Source: Bacillus multifaciens (GTDB taxonomy: Bacteria; Bacillota; Bacilli; Bacillales; Bacillaceae_G). From it: 64,000 nt of DNA. Positions 9,979 through 18,422 of the stretch are shown here, piece after piece (positions within the stretch are counted from its first letter, which is position 1; every line of letters starts with the position of its first letter). The position numbers and the translations under genes were made by a program. Location of the stretch: the NCBI RefSeq assembly GCF_030756675.1, contig NZ_JAVBXD010000023.1:1-64000 (forward strand). Direction: 5' to 3'. The notes under the pieces were generated by a model. It made no database searches. It was not told where the DNA came from and saw only the letters and a program-made list of their open reading frames with translations.

Positions 9979-10655
9979 ATGTCGAAAAGAAAAAGAACAT
10001 CTGAGATCGAACAGTGGATTAAACAAGGTCGAGGGACCGGTATTGGAGTAGATTATAAACCTTGGCTGAAATTCAAGATGTTTCCTCATTAGGGCGGTCA
10101 ACAAGATTAAAGGGTATAAAGACCGCCAGACAACATGAGTTTTTATCGGATTTGGAACGGAACTACTTTTATTTAACTGAACATTCGGATTTTGTTATTG
10201 ATATTCGTGAGCAATTTCCGTTACTGCCGTCGGAAGAAACAATTGTTATTGCAGATGAGTTAGGTATTGAGCATCCTACTAATCCTAAAACTGGTGAAAC
10301 AATTGTTATGACAACGGACTTTTTATTAACAGTTGATAAAGGACAAGGTGTATTTGAAGTCGCTCACACTATCAAAATGAAAGATAAGCTATTAGAAGAA
10401 TGTGTGTTAGAGAAGTTTGAAATTGAACGGGAAAATCGCTCTTTGTCGATGTTAATATTATCATCATTTGAAATTCGTGAATGGAAAACTATTCATGATC
10501 GACTGCTTATAAATCTTGTGAATGATAGTAGAACTTGGACAAGTAAGTTATTGAAAAGCATTGAAGGCCAATGTATTACAGTGGTGAAAGCTAAACGCAG
10601 TTCTAAATGGATTCAGCATAGGATGGGGGTTTTATCCCGCATTAACGGGCTGTAA
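9979..10655 (+). pseudogene. tnsA: TnsA-type transposon endonuclease, frameshifted
   Basis: TnsA makes the 5'-end cuts in Tn7-type transposition. The first frame starts at ATG 9979 (MSKRKRTSEIEQWIKQG) and reaches VDYKPWLK. The second continues QDVSSLGRSTRLKGIKT to the end at 10655. Joining them needs one extra base in the A-run at 10069-10071 and restores the family signature YKPWL-x-QDVSSLGR. The nuclease core is visible as SDLERNYFYL, TTDFLLTVD and AHTIKMKD, followed by the C-terminal helical part. The joined length is ~225 residues, somewhat short of the ~270 of Tn7 TnsA. No tnsB, tnsC or tnsD follows. The downstream part alone could start at TTG 10062. A sequencing error at the A-run is possible. 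Confidence 0.8.
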
Positions 10656-10659
10656 GACT

Positions 10660-10757
10660 CTCACCTCGAGATTCGGCGAATGTGAGGAAGTTAGGTGGGA
10701 GATCGACTATCCGTAAAAGACCGATTGGTGAGGGCTGATTAAAGTTTCACTTTATTG
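10660..10757 (+). repeat. Dispersed element (GTAAAAGnCCGATTGGTGAGGG ... AGTTTCACTTTAT), copy 2
   Basis: Behind the tnsA remnant lies CCGTAAAAGACCGATTGGTG followed by AGGGCTGATTAAAGTTTCAC. Both blocks recur at 26.8 and 63.15 kb. The first 40 bp (CTCACCTCGAGATTCGGCGA) form further inverted repeats. The element is non-coding and lies directly before the next gene. Confidence 0.6.
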
Positions 10758-10796
10758 AACAAATTAGATTACTAGACATTACGAGGGGGTTTATTA

Positions 10797-12770
10797 ATGA
10801 AAATGAATGAAAAAACATATCTAAGTATAGAAGAGATTATTTCATTACCAACCTTATCAGGTACAAACATAAGTGATGATGGCAAAAACGTAGCATTTGT
10901 CAAGAAGACAGCTAACTGGAAAGACAATAAATATAGGAATCATGTATGGATATATGAAAAAGATAAGGGGCAGAGTTACCCATTAACAACTAGGGATATA
11001 GATAGTACATACCCATTATGGTCTCCAGATTCTAGGAATATCGCATACCTTAGCCCAGTTGGTGACGGGGATAATAAGAAAAATCAGATCTTTGTTAATT
11101 CAATAGATGGTTATAGTGGGGTTCAAATTACTGATGAGAAAGAAGGGGTCAGTAAATTCAAGTGGGAGCCTACTGGCAAGGGTTTTTATTATGTTGCACA
11201 GTCAAAAGAATCTGAGGCGATAAAGAAACGTAAGGAACAATATGGAGATTTCCATCATATAGGTAAGGAATACCAGAATCATTGTTTATATTACATTGAA
11301 ATAGAAAAAGTGATAGAAAATGATAAATATGAACACGAAAATAGCGTTGTTTATCAACTAACTGATGGGAAGGATTTTCATATCCATGAATTTGATATTT
11401 CAAATGATGGGAAAAAGGTTGTATTAATGGCTACACCAAGCCCAAATATGGGAGATTATATTAATGGAGATCTATACATACTAGATATTAAAGCTAGAGA
11501 GCTACAAAAGATGAATATAGATAAGTTGTTGGGAGGGAGCGTTTGCTTTTCTCCTGATGGCAGCAAAATATGTTACTCAGCAAGCATAAGGGAGAAGGAT
11601 TACTATAAGACCCATATACAAGACAGTACATTAGAGATATATGATATTAATAATGAAGAGCTAATTCAACCTTTAACAGATTTTGATAGTACGGTAATTC
11701 CATTACGGTGGACAGCTAAAGGAATTTTAATTAGATGGCAGAATAAAACGAATTATCTTATTGGGTTGCTATCTGAGGATGGCACTGTGGAAATATTAAG
11801 TGAAAAAGTAGATGGCTTTATAATGGATGCTTCTATAACAAGGGATGGAAATCATATATCCTATAATAAGGCTATAACAAATGAAACCTTTGAAATCCAT
11901 TTAGACGATAAAAAAATAACGAATGAAAATAGCTTTTTCAAAGGAAAGCTTAAAAGTAACAGGGAAATAATCTCATGGCAAAGTAGTGATGGTCTTGAAA
12001 TAGAGGGTGTTTTATCAACCCCAGTAGATTTTGATGCAAATAAAAAATATCCCTTATTAGTGGTAATCCATGGTGGTCCGGCTTGGGCATCCTTTCCAAT
12101 ATTTTCAGACTGTTTTAATGAGAAATATCCTATTGAACAGTTTATCGAAAAAGGCTTTATAGTTTTAGAACCAAACTACAGGGGAAGTTCTGGTTATGGT
12201 AATGAATTCTTAAAAGCAAACTATAGAAAACTGGGAATTGCTGACTACGATGATGTTATATCTGGAGTGGATAAACTAGTTGACAAAGGGATGGCAGATA
12301 AAGATAGAGTAGGGGTTATGGGATGGAGCAACGGGGGATATATATCAGCTTTCTGTTCTACGTTTAGTAGTAGATTTAAAGCTATTTCAGTTGGAGGTGG
12401 AATTACGAATTGGAGTACCCATTATGTAAATACAGATATACCTTACTTTATTAGGATGTATTTAGGAAATAATCCATGGAATGATCCAGAGATATATACG
12501 AAAACATCACCAATGACATATATTAAATCAGCCTGTACTCCCACTTTAATCCAACATGGCGAAAAGGATGCAAGAATTCCAACTCCAAATGCATATGATC
12601 TATATCAAGGATTAAAGGATATGGAAGTTGATACAGAATTAATTATATTTAAAGGAATGGCATATAGTTCTGACCAGCCAGGAATTCATGTGGCTATTAT
12701 GAAGCAGAATTTGATGTGGTTTTCCCACTATATTCTTGGAGAAAGTATGAAAGATTTTAGGGTTTTATAA
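10797..12770 (+). CDS. S9 family (prolyl oligopeptidase/acylaminoacyl peptidase) serine peptidase
   Basis: The 657-residue protein has an N-terminal beta-propeller of TolB/WD-like repeats (YPLWSPDSRNIAYLS, FKWEPTGKGFYYV, VCFSPDGSKICYS) over residues ~40-380. An alpha/beta-hydrolase domain follows. The catalytic triad is readable: Ser511 in GWSNGGY, Asp in HGEKDARIP near 591, and His631 in GIHVAI. The oxyanion-region motif VIHGGPAWAS is also present. No signal peptide is seen, so a cytoplasmic peptidase acting on short peptides is likely. Its substrate is unknown. The ribosome site GAGGGGG supports ATG 10797; ATG 10803 is an alternative. It is probably cargo of the glmS-linked accessory region. 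Confidence 0.9.
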   Translation: MKMNEKTYLSIEEIISLPTLSGTNISDDGKNVAFVKKTANWKDNKYRNHVWIYEKDKGQSYPLTTRDIDSTYPLWSPDSRNIAYLSPVGDGDNKKNQIFVNSIDGYSGVQITDEKEGVSKFKWEPTGKGFYYVAQSKESEAIKKRKEQYGDFHHIGKEYQNHCLYYIEIEKVIENDKYEHENSVVYQLTDGKDFHIHEFDISNDGKKVVLMATPSPNMGDYINGDLYILDIKARELQKMNIDKLLGGSVCFSPDGSKICYSASIREKDYYKTHIQDSTLEIYDINNEELIQPLTDFDSTVIPLRWTAKGILIRWQNKTNYLIGLLSEDGTVEILSEKVDGFIMDASITRDGNHISYNKAITNETFEIHLDDKKITNENSFFKGKLKSNREIISWQSSDGLEIEGVLSTPVDFDANKKYPLLVVIHGGPAWASFPIFSDCFNEKYPIEQFIEKGFIVLEPNYRGSSGYGNEFLKANYRKLGIADYDDVISGVDKLVDKGMADKDRVGVMGWSNGGYISAFCSTFSSRFKAISVGGGITNWSTHYVNTDIPYFIRMYLGNNPWNDPEIYTKTSPMTYIKSACTPTLIQHGEKDARIPTPNAYDLYQGLKDMEVDTELIIFKGMAYSSDQPGIHVAIMKQNLMWFSHYILGESMKDFRVL

Positions 12771-13301
12771 TGGATATCCTCACAGGATACATAAGGATGA
12801 AACAGTCTTCATAAGGAAGCTTTTTTTTTCATATTTAGCCTGTGATTGTAGCTCTATGATTTCCATGTGAATCTCCACTGTATAATACTCTAGCAACTAC
12901 ATTGACTTACAATTGTATAGCAACGTTATGGCATTAAGCTCCCTGTACCTTTGTAGGGTACGGAAACGATTCGTGTAAAAACTGCAATAGGATAAAAACG
13001 TGGCTCAGATATGGAAAATTACATATTTGCCACGTTTTCTACTTATAAAAGATTAATTAGACCTAGAAGGCAAAGTAGATATAAGAAATGGATATTTCAG
13101 TACAACTGGTTTATCTACGGGACAAAAAAAGATATATTAAGTAGAATAATCAAGCTTTTCCGGAATTTAGCTCTTGTTTTTTGCTGAAAAAACAATACTT
13201 CACACAAGGTTTTGATCAAACTTTTTTTAACACCTACAGGGATTAGGTTTTAAAGTTCATTCTCTTTTCATTGAGTACATTCCGGTTTAAGTTGTAATTA
13301 T
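12771..13301. other. Intergenic region without recognisable gene
   Basis: The region starts with a weak terminator-like hairpin (CTTC-ATAAG-GAAG then nine T, about 12808-12829). Another hairpin, AAAACGTGGC (12996-13005) with GCCACGTTTT (13028-13037), could be a transcription terminator. The DNA between these is AT-rich, and no ORF above ~30 codons has a convincing start. It may hold debris of an earlier gene that ended at the second hairpin. Confidence 0.5.
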
Positions 13302-14213
13302 TCAGTAAAGGACACGCCATAAATAAAAGGTAGCGTATGATTCCCAATTTTTCCATGGAAACGATATTTCTAAGATTTCATATTTCGTAGGCTTTCGGTC
13401 CATATTACGTAATATTTTTATCGAATTAATAAGACCCACATCATCGATTGGAAAAGCTGTCTGGAACCTGAGGCAGCGCATTAGAACATAATTGGCTGTC
13501 CAAGGACCGATGCCTCGTATTTTAATTAAGTTTTTTTCAGCATCTTTAAAGTTCATTTTCATTAATTTCTCCTTCGATAATTCTCCACTTGCCATTAACC
13601 TGGCAATTCCAATGATATATTCACTTTTTTTAACCGTCATTTTAATATCTGCTAGGTCAGTAGGTGTTAACAGTGCAATTCGTTCGTACGGTGGGAACAC
13701 CCAATACTTTTTACCATTCCATTCGATGTAATCGCCAAATCCTTCTACAAATTGCTTCTTTAAGGAGTACGCGAACGCTAAGTTAATTTGTTGCCCTAAA
13801 ACTCCCCAACATAAAGCTTCAAATAAGTCGGGAATGCCGACGACTCGCAATCCATAGAATTTTCGGACAGGCATTTTAAGTAATGGATCTGCTTTTGCCA
13901 TTTCATAAAATGGGGTTAAATCGTTATCAAGATCAAACCATTCACGAATATATTTTACAATCTCTTCCCGTTGCCACTCTTCAATAGGCCTAGAATCATT
14001 TAAGAACTGAATAATCATTTGTTTATTATCGATTACTCTTACCTGTACCAAGGACCGAATTCCCCCAATGGTTATGACTCTTGTAATGATACCGTTCTCG
14101 ATTTCATACATGCATTCATTTTTTTCCCTTGTTAGATAGCCAAGGTTAGCATTCATGTCAAACTCTTCAGGTAATGTAATAATAATATCATCATTGACTT
14201 CATGCCATTTCAC
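13302..14213 (-). CDS. alkA: DNA-3-methyladenine glycosylase II (AlkA family)
   Basis: The 303-residue base-excision enzyme removes alkylated purines. The helix-hairpin-helix IRGIGPWTANYVLMRC is near residue 230. It is followed by the GPD-type catalytic loop FPIDDVGL, whose Asp is the expected nucleophile-activating residue. An AlkA-type N-terminal beta domain precedes it. The gene is divergent from adaA, and the 190-bp gap probably holds both promoters plus a repeat remnant. In B. subtilis alkA lies beside adaA and belongs to the same adaptive response. The neighbourhood strongly supports the call. Confidence 0.92.
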   Translation of the reverse strand: MKWHEVNDDIIITLPEEFDMNANLGYLTREKNECMYEIENGIITRVITIGGIRSLVQVRVIDNKQMIIQFLNDSRPIEEWQREEIVKYIREWFDLDNDLTPFYEMAKADPLLKMPVRKFYGLRVVGIPDLFEALCWGVLGQQINLAFAYSLKKQFVEGFGDYIEWNGKKYWVFPPYERIALLTPTDLADIKMTVKKSEYIIGIARLMASGELSKEKLMKMNFKDAEKNLIKIRGIGPWTANYVLMRCLRFQTAFPIDDVGLINSIKILRNMDRKPTKYEILEISFPWKNWESYATFYLWRVLY

Positions 14214-14281
14214 TTTTTCATTCTCCTCATCTTAATACTATCTCCTATAATATTCACAAAATAATTAGAAGGAAAACTCAC

Positions 14282-14303
14282 ACTGATTGAAGTTTTACTT
14301 TAT
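14282..14303 (+). repeat. Terminal motif of the AGTTTCACTTTAT element, copy 3
   Basis: ACTGATTGAAGTTTTACTTT lies alone between alkA and adaA and matches the ends at 1.48, 22.15 and 26.87 kb. It appears to be a solo remnant. Confidence 0.5.
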
Positions 14304-14403
14304 CACATAATAATCTTGATTAATTTCGTTATCTTGCTATTTCATTCCTAGAATTGTACATTCTGAATTTATAGGGAGTATATTGTAAGGAGAGGTGAGA
14401 TAA

Positions 14404-15024
14404 ATGCTGGATAGCATCAATAATGAATTCCAAGAGAGTCATGATCATAGAATTTTGAATGACGTGGACATGATGACAAATGAGAAGTGGCAAGCAATTA
14501 TAGACAATGATGCTTCGTACAATAATCAATTTTTCTATGCTGTAAAGACCACGGGGATCTTCTGTAAACCGTCATGCAAATCTCGCGTTCCGAAAAAAGA
14601 AAATGTACGTATTTTTCCAAACGTAGAACAAGCTCTCCGTGCAAATTTTCGCCCTTGTAAACGTTGTAAGCCTACTAATGTGAGATTGCCTGATAGTGAA
14701 TGGGTGACACTTATCACAGAATACATTGATAAAAATTTTACAGAAAAATTAACTCTAGAAACGCTATCAGATATTGCTCACGGGAGTCCCTATCATTTGC
14801 ATCGAACGTTTAAAAAGATTAAAGGCATCACACCAGTTGAGTATATACAACAGGTTAGGTTAAACGCGGCTAAAGAGTATTTGATTCAGACAAATAAAGC
14901 AATTGCGGATATCGCTATATGTGTGGGTATGGCTAACACGCCCTATTTTATTACCTTATTTAAAAAGAAAACCGGACAGACACCAGCACAATTTCGTCAA
15001 ATGAGTAAAATGGAGGAAATGTAA
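14404..15024 (+). CDS. adaA: Ada regulator / methylphosphotriester-DNA methyltransferase AdaA
   Basis: The 206-residue protein combines the Ada zinc domain with an AraC-type DNA-binding domain. The four zinc Cys are visible in GIFCKPSCKSRVP and FRPCKRCKPT. The first takes a methyl group from DNA phosphotriesters, which turns the protein into an activator. The AraC module (residues ~105-200) shows LSDIAHGSPYHLHRTFK and AICVGMANTPYFITLFKK. The ATG follows AGGAGAGGTGAGATAA. The adaA stop and adaB start are 1 bp apart, so they form an operon as in B. subtilis. It presumably activates itself, adaB and the divergent alkA. Confidence 0.95.
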   Translation: MLDSINNEFQESHDHRILNDVDMMTNEKWQAIIDNDASYNNQFFYAVKTTGIFCKPSCKSRVPKKENVRIFPNVEQALRANFRPCKRCKPTNVRLPDSEWVTLITEYIDKNFTEKLTLETLSDIAHGSPYHLHRTFKKIKGITPVEYIQQVRLNAAKEYLIQTNKAIADIAICVGMANTPYFITLFKKKTGQTPAQFRQMSKMEEM

Positions 15025-15025
15025 A

Positions 15026-15559
15026 ATGGAAACAAAGAATAAACCAACCCTTTATTGGTCTTTACTAAAGTTTAAGGATTGGAAATTTTATATTGCTTCA
15101 ACCTCTAAGGGTTTATGCTACGTGGGTTCACAGAACAAACCATTCGAAGAATTGTGCGAATGGGCTAAGAAACGCTTTCCAGAAAGTCCTCTTATTGAAG
15201 ATGGTGAAAAGCTTGAACCCTATGCGGTTGAAATTACCCAGTATCTAGAAAGAAAAAGGAAAACCTTTACTGTTCCATTTGATTATAATGGGACAGCATT
15301 CCAGCTTGCAGTCTGGAACGCACTTTGTGAGATTCCATACGGACAGACGAAGTCCTATTCCGATATTGCAAATTATATAAATAAACCAGCAGCTGTTCGT
15401 GCTGTAGGGGCAGCCATCGGAGCTAATCCAGTATTAATTACCGTACCTTGTCATCGTGTAGTAGGAAAGAATGGATCATTAACTGGCTATCGTGGTGGAT
15501 TAGAAATGAAGACACTGCTTTTGAATCTGGAAAGACAAGCTTCTTCCAGCAATGAGTGA
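15026..15559 (+). CDS. adaB: O6-methylguanine-DNA methyltransferase AdaB
   Basis: The 177-residue suicide repair protein transfers the O6-methyl group to its active Cys in VPCHRVVG. The preceding helix-turn-helix region FQLAVWNALCEIPYGQTKSY and the GAAIGANP segment are standard. The N-terminal ~80 residues form the family's ribonuclease-like domain. It is the second gene of the adaA operon. The next gene begins 36 bp downstream, so three genes may be co-transcribed. Confidence 0.95.
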   Translation: METKNKPTLYWSLLKFKDWKFYIASTSKGLCYVGSQNKPFEELCEWAKKRFPESPLIEDGEKLEPYAVEITQYLERKRKTFTVPFDYNGTAFQLAVWNALCEIPYGQTKSYSDIANYINKPAAVRAVGAAIGANPVLITVPCHRVVGKNGSLTGYRGGLEMKTLLLNLERQASSSNE

Positions 15560-15595
15560 TTTTTGCCGTACAATGAAGGGAAAGGAGGTTCCGTC

Positions 15596-16414
15596 ATGAA
15601 AAGTGAATTGTTCTATAAAAACCCGAAAACCATCCTTAATAAAGGTACAGGCTTTCTTTCTGGATATACTCATTCACTAAATCCTTATACAGGCTGTTCA
15701 TTTGGGTGTTCATATTGTTATGTACGCCAAATGCCTGTATCCCTTTTTCGAGAAGGGGAATGGGGAAATTGGATCGATGTTAAAAATGGAGCTGCGAATT
15801 TACTAAGCAAGGAGCTTCATCGTGCCAAAGCCAAAGGGAATGTAACCATTTTTATGTCATCAAGCACAGACCCGTATCAACCAGTAGAGTATAAGGAAAA
15901 AGTAACGCAATCTCTACTAAAGGTTATAGTAGAAGATCCCCCTGACTTCTTATTAGTACAGACGAGGAGCCCACTTGTAAGTCGAGATATCGATTTGCTG
16001 CAGCATTTAAAAGATAGAGTCCGGGTAAGTATGACGATTGAAACGGATTCGGAAACGATACGTAAACATTTTACTCCAGAGGCACCTCCTATTCAGGCAC
16101 GCTTTAAGACATTGGAAAAATTAGTGGATGCGGGAATACCGACCCAAGTGGCGATAGCACCCATATTACCGAGTGGAGAATATTTTCCTGAGAAATTGAA
16201 GCCATTCGTCGATCGGATATGTATTGATGACTACTTTATGGGCGATGGCAGTGGAGGAAAGCGGACGAGAAAACTTGGAATTGAAAAAAAATACGCCCAA
16301 CTTGGTTTAGAAGAATGGTATGGACCGCAAGTTATTAAAAAAGTATATAACAGATTTATAGAAACCTTTCCGGAAAATCAGGTTTATGTGAGCCAGGCAG
16401 GGTTCGAACCGTAA
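15596..16414 (+). CDS. SplB-like radical SAM protein
   Basis: The 272-residue protein carries the radical SAM cluster motif C-x3-C-x2-C in GCSFGCSYCYVRQMP near residue 35. The body resembles the spore photoproduct lyase-related radical SAM family (STDPYQPVEYKEK, TIETDSETIRKHFTPEAP). It lacks an obvious C-terminal Cys of true SplB, so it is a relative of unknown substrate. The start at ATG 15596 is set by AAAGGAGG 9 bp upstream; an earlier in-frame start at 15563 has no ribosome site. Its position right after adaAB suggests a DNA- or nucleotide-related role, but this is inference. Confidence 0.8.
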   Translation: MKSELFYKNPKTILNKGTGFLSGYTHSLNPYTGCSFGCSYCYVRQMPVSLFREGEWGNWIDVKNGAANLLSKELHRAKAKGNVTIFMSSSTDPYQPVEYKEKVTQSLLKVIVEDPPDFLLVQTRSPLVSRDIDLLQHLKDRVRVSMTIETDSETIRKHFTPEAPPIQARFKTLEKLVDAGIPTQVAIAPILPSGEYFPEKLKPFVDRICIDDYFMGDGSGGKRTRKLGIEKKYAQLGLEEWYGPQVIKKVYNRFIETFPENQVYVSQAGFEP

Positions 16415-16477
16415 AAAAAAATAGGAAGTAATTGCATGCGATATTAATGAACATTCCTTAAATAATTTGAAATTTTA

Positions 16478-16640
16478 CCCGAAGAAGAGACAATGGTGCA
16501 TTTGTCGATGAAATCACCCAAGCTGGCTACAACGCTTTTTCACGTTTGTTCCGAATTCAATGGACTGAACCCGAGAATTGAATTTAATATCAAGGGTAAG
16601 GCTGAGAATTCGAAGTTTTGGCGGCAATGGCATAATATCC
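16478..16640 (+). pseudogene. Decayed partial duplicate of the downstream DUF1801 gene
   Basis: The segment repeats the 3' third of the next gene in diverged form. CCCGAAGAAG, GATGAAATC(A/G)CCCAAGCTGG, CTACA(A/G)CGCT, TTGTT(C/T)CGAATTC, GA(A/G)TTTAATAT and GTTTTGGCGG(C/A)AAT occur in the same order at 16839-17023. Reading frames are broken by indels. This is a relic of a tandem duplication or unequal recombination. Confidence 0.85.
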
Positions 16641-16652
16641 AAGGAGGAAGAC

Positions 16653-17024
16653 ATGGAAGTTTTTGTGAAATATTTAGCGGGTATCGATAACCCTGATCAC
16701 CGCGACCGAACAGAGGAAATTTTGGAGTGGGTTGCTAATAAATTTACAAATTTGGAACCGCAAATCAAGTGGAATACGCCAATGTTTACCGATCATGACA
16801 CATTTATCATCGGCTTTTCCACAGCGAAGCATCATTTGAGTGTTTCACCCGAAGAAGTAGGCATTGCGCACTTTGCCGATGAAATCGCCCAAGCTGGCTA
16901 CAGCGCTACGAAAGGCTTGTTTCGAATTCCGTGGAATGAGCCGGTAAATTACGAATTACTTGAGAAAATGATCGAGTTTAATATTTTGGATAAGACAGAC
17001 TGTTCAACTTTTTGGCGGAAATAA
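16653..17024 (+). CDS. DUF1801 / YdhG-type iron chaperone-like protein
   Basis: The 123-residue cytoplasmic protein belongs to the DUF1801 (YdhG/YfhH) fold. Typical blocks are [30 protein letters not shown] and [19 protein letters not shown]. Family members include an iron-donating frataxin-like protein in B. subtilis, but most are uncharacterised. The ribosome site AAGGAGGAAG fixes ATG 16653; the longer reading frame upstream runs into the duplicated debris. The gene is followed by a bidirectional terminator shared with the convergent GNAT gene. Confidence 0.8.
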   Translation: MEVFVKYLAGIDNPDHRDRTEEILEWVANKFTNLEPQIKWNTPMFTDHDTFIIGFSTAKHHLSVSPEEVGIAHFADEIAQAGYSATKGLFRIPWNEPVNYELLEKMIEFNILDKTDCSTFWRK

Positions 17025-17046
17025 AAAAATCTGATTATGAAGGGTG

Positions 17047-17100
17047 AACTGAACCCGAATAGGTCTACTTTTTTTAGTGTCCACTATTCGGGATTCAGTT
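17047..17100. terminator. Bidirectional terminator, DUF1801 gene / GNAT gene
   Basis: The inverted repeat AACTGAACCCGAATAG / CTATTCGGGATTCAGTT encloses a T-rich loop between the two convergent genes. Confidence 0.7.
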
Positions 17101-17121
17101 TATTAAATTCATGCTTTTTAA

Positions 17122-17682
17122 TTAATTGATTTGTAGGTCGTTCCAATCTTCTCTTAATAAGCCAAACAAATATACATCATGGAACTTGCCAAATCTAAAA
17201 ATTTCATTGCGTAAAGTACCTTCTTTTACAAAGTGACATTTTTCGTATGAACGAATGGCGTTCTTATTGAAACTAAACACTTGCAGTTTAATTTTATTAA
17301 TGTGAATGTAATTAAAAATGAACGATATTAAAGTGTTCATAGCGTCTGTACCAATGCCTTTATTTTGCCATTGTGCTCCGATAGAGATACCGACAAAACA
17401 AGTGCTATTTTTCCAATTGATTGCGAAAACACCACATGATCCAATCAATTCGTTTGATCTCTTATCAAAAATACCAAAAATAAATTCTTCCTTTTTGCTA
17501 CTAATACCATTGAAAAAAGTTGTGTTGTCTTCGAGCGTCCCTGGAAATGGGATGTCATCATTTGCAAGTAATAGCGCACCTTTTTCATTTTCCATTTGAG
17601 CAAAGCGCTCAAGGTGGTTTTGTTCCATTTGTTTTAATATAACAGCTTGACCTGTCAAAAAGTGATTAAAAAACTGTTCCAT
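17122..17682 (-). CDS. GNAT family N-acetyltransferase (RimJ/RimL type)
   Basis: The 186-residue acetyltransferase has the acetyl-CoA loop QNKGIGTDAMNTLISFIF near residue 120. It continues with the RimJ/L-type INKIKLQVFSFNKNAIRSYE and CHFVKEGTLRNEIF. The acceptor is unknown; relatives acetylate ribosomal proteins, amino acids or antibiotics. The gene is preceded on the minus strand by a 16-codon leader ORF and two hairpins, an arrangement known from inducible antibiotic-resistance genes. A drug substrate is possible but not shown. Confidence 0.85.
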   Translation of the reverse strand: MEQFFNHFLTGQAVILKQMEQNHLERFAQMENEKGALLLANDDIPFPGTLEDNTTFFNGISSKKEEFIFGIFDKRSNELIGSCGVFAINWKNSTCFVGISIGAQWQNKGIGTDAMNTLISFIFNYIHINKIKLQVFSFNKNAIRSYEKCHFVKEGTLRNEIFRFGKFHDVYLFGLLREDWNDLQIN

Positions 17683-17726
17683 GTTATTCTCCCTTTATTA
17701 AGGGGCGCAGCCGGAGGTACAACCCC

Positions 17727-17777
17727 TTAGATGTTTTGTTGATTAAACAAAACATCTACTGCAATTTTCGCAAACAT
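17727..17777 (-). CDS. Leader peptide (16 residues) before the GNAT gene
   Basis: On the minus strand AAAAGGAGTTGTGAAT precedes ATG and the 16-residue peptide MFAKIAVDVLFNQQNI. The last codons and stop lie inside a perfect 12-bp inverted repeat, AGATGTTTTGTT/AACAAAACATCT (17730-17757). A second stem, AAGGGG/CCCCTT (17700-17728), then reaches almost to the ribosome site of the GNAT gene. This is the layout of translational attenuation leaders. Expression is inferred. Confidence 0.55.
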   Translation of the reverse strand: MFAKIAVDVLFNQQNI

Positions 17778-18407
17778 ATTCACAACTCCTTTTAGTTAAT
17801 ACTTCCATTATATCTGATGTAAAAATATTTGAAAATTATGTTTTTAATAATTAGGGGCACTTTCTGACATAGTACAAAGATAGCTCTAATTTCATCAAAT
17901 TGTATGTTCAATCTGAGTAGACTCTATCTGAATACAAAGGAATGTAGTAAAATTAAGGTATCTAATTGTTTATTATAGGTTGTTTATTAATAGGAGGAGG
18001 GCGAGAATCGATAATTTTCGGTTATGCAAGAAGATTGATACTGAAAAGTAGTCAGCGGCTATATGAGGTATTTTTAATCAAACTTTATTCCGAACTATTC
18101 CGCGCGGAGCACCATATTACAAGTAACAGCAAAGCAAGGCTTTAACTCTTGCAAGAAGCTGGGTAAAGGGCGTGGTTTTGTATGTTCCGAGGGCCTTGTG
18201 AATGGACTTCTTACTTTCTTACTATTTCTAAATAGTTTATAATTATCAGATAATAGTAGATATTTTACTATGTAAATCATTATAATAGATTATGATACGG
18301 TTATAATTGAGACAAAAAAGATGTGTTCCTAGGTGGGGGTCTAGGTGGCGCCTTACTTTTTATAACATTTAAGTAGGAGGGCCAGCTCTTTTTTGTAAAT
18401 ATAGGGG
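17778..18407. other. Intergenic region before mqo, gene debris
   Basis: The 630-bp AT-rich region has no intact gene. At 17993-18140 a ribosome-site-like AGGAGGAG is followed by a frame reading IIFGYARRLILKSS, faintly like the start of a serine recombinase (FGYAR) without a valid start codon. A short stem, CTAGGTGGGGGTCTAGG, lies at 18331-18347. The mqo promoter must lie within the last ~150 bp but is not obvious. Confidence 0.4.
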
Positions 18408-18422
18408 ATGAGGATGGTTATA

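Noticed and set aside
17993-18140. Frame reading IIFGYARRLILKSS, resembling the N-terminus of a serine resolvase
   Set aside because: Only five residues fit (FGYAR), there is no valid start codon, and the following sequence has no resolvase motif. Left as debris.
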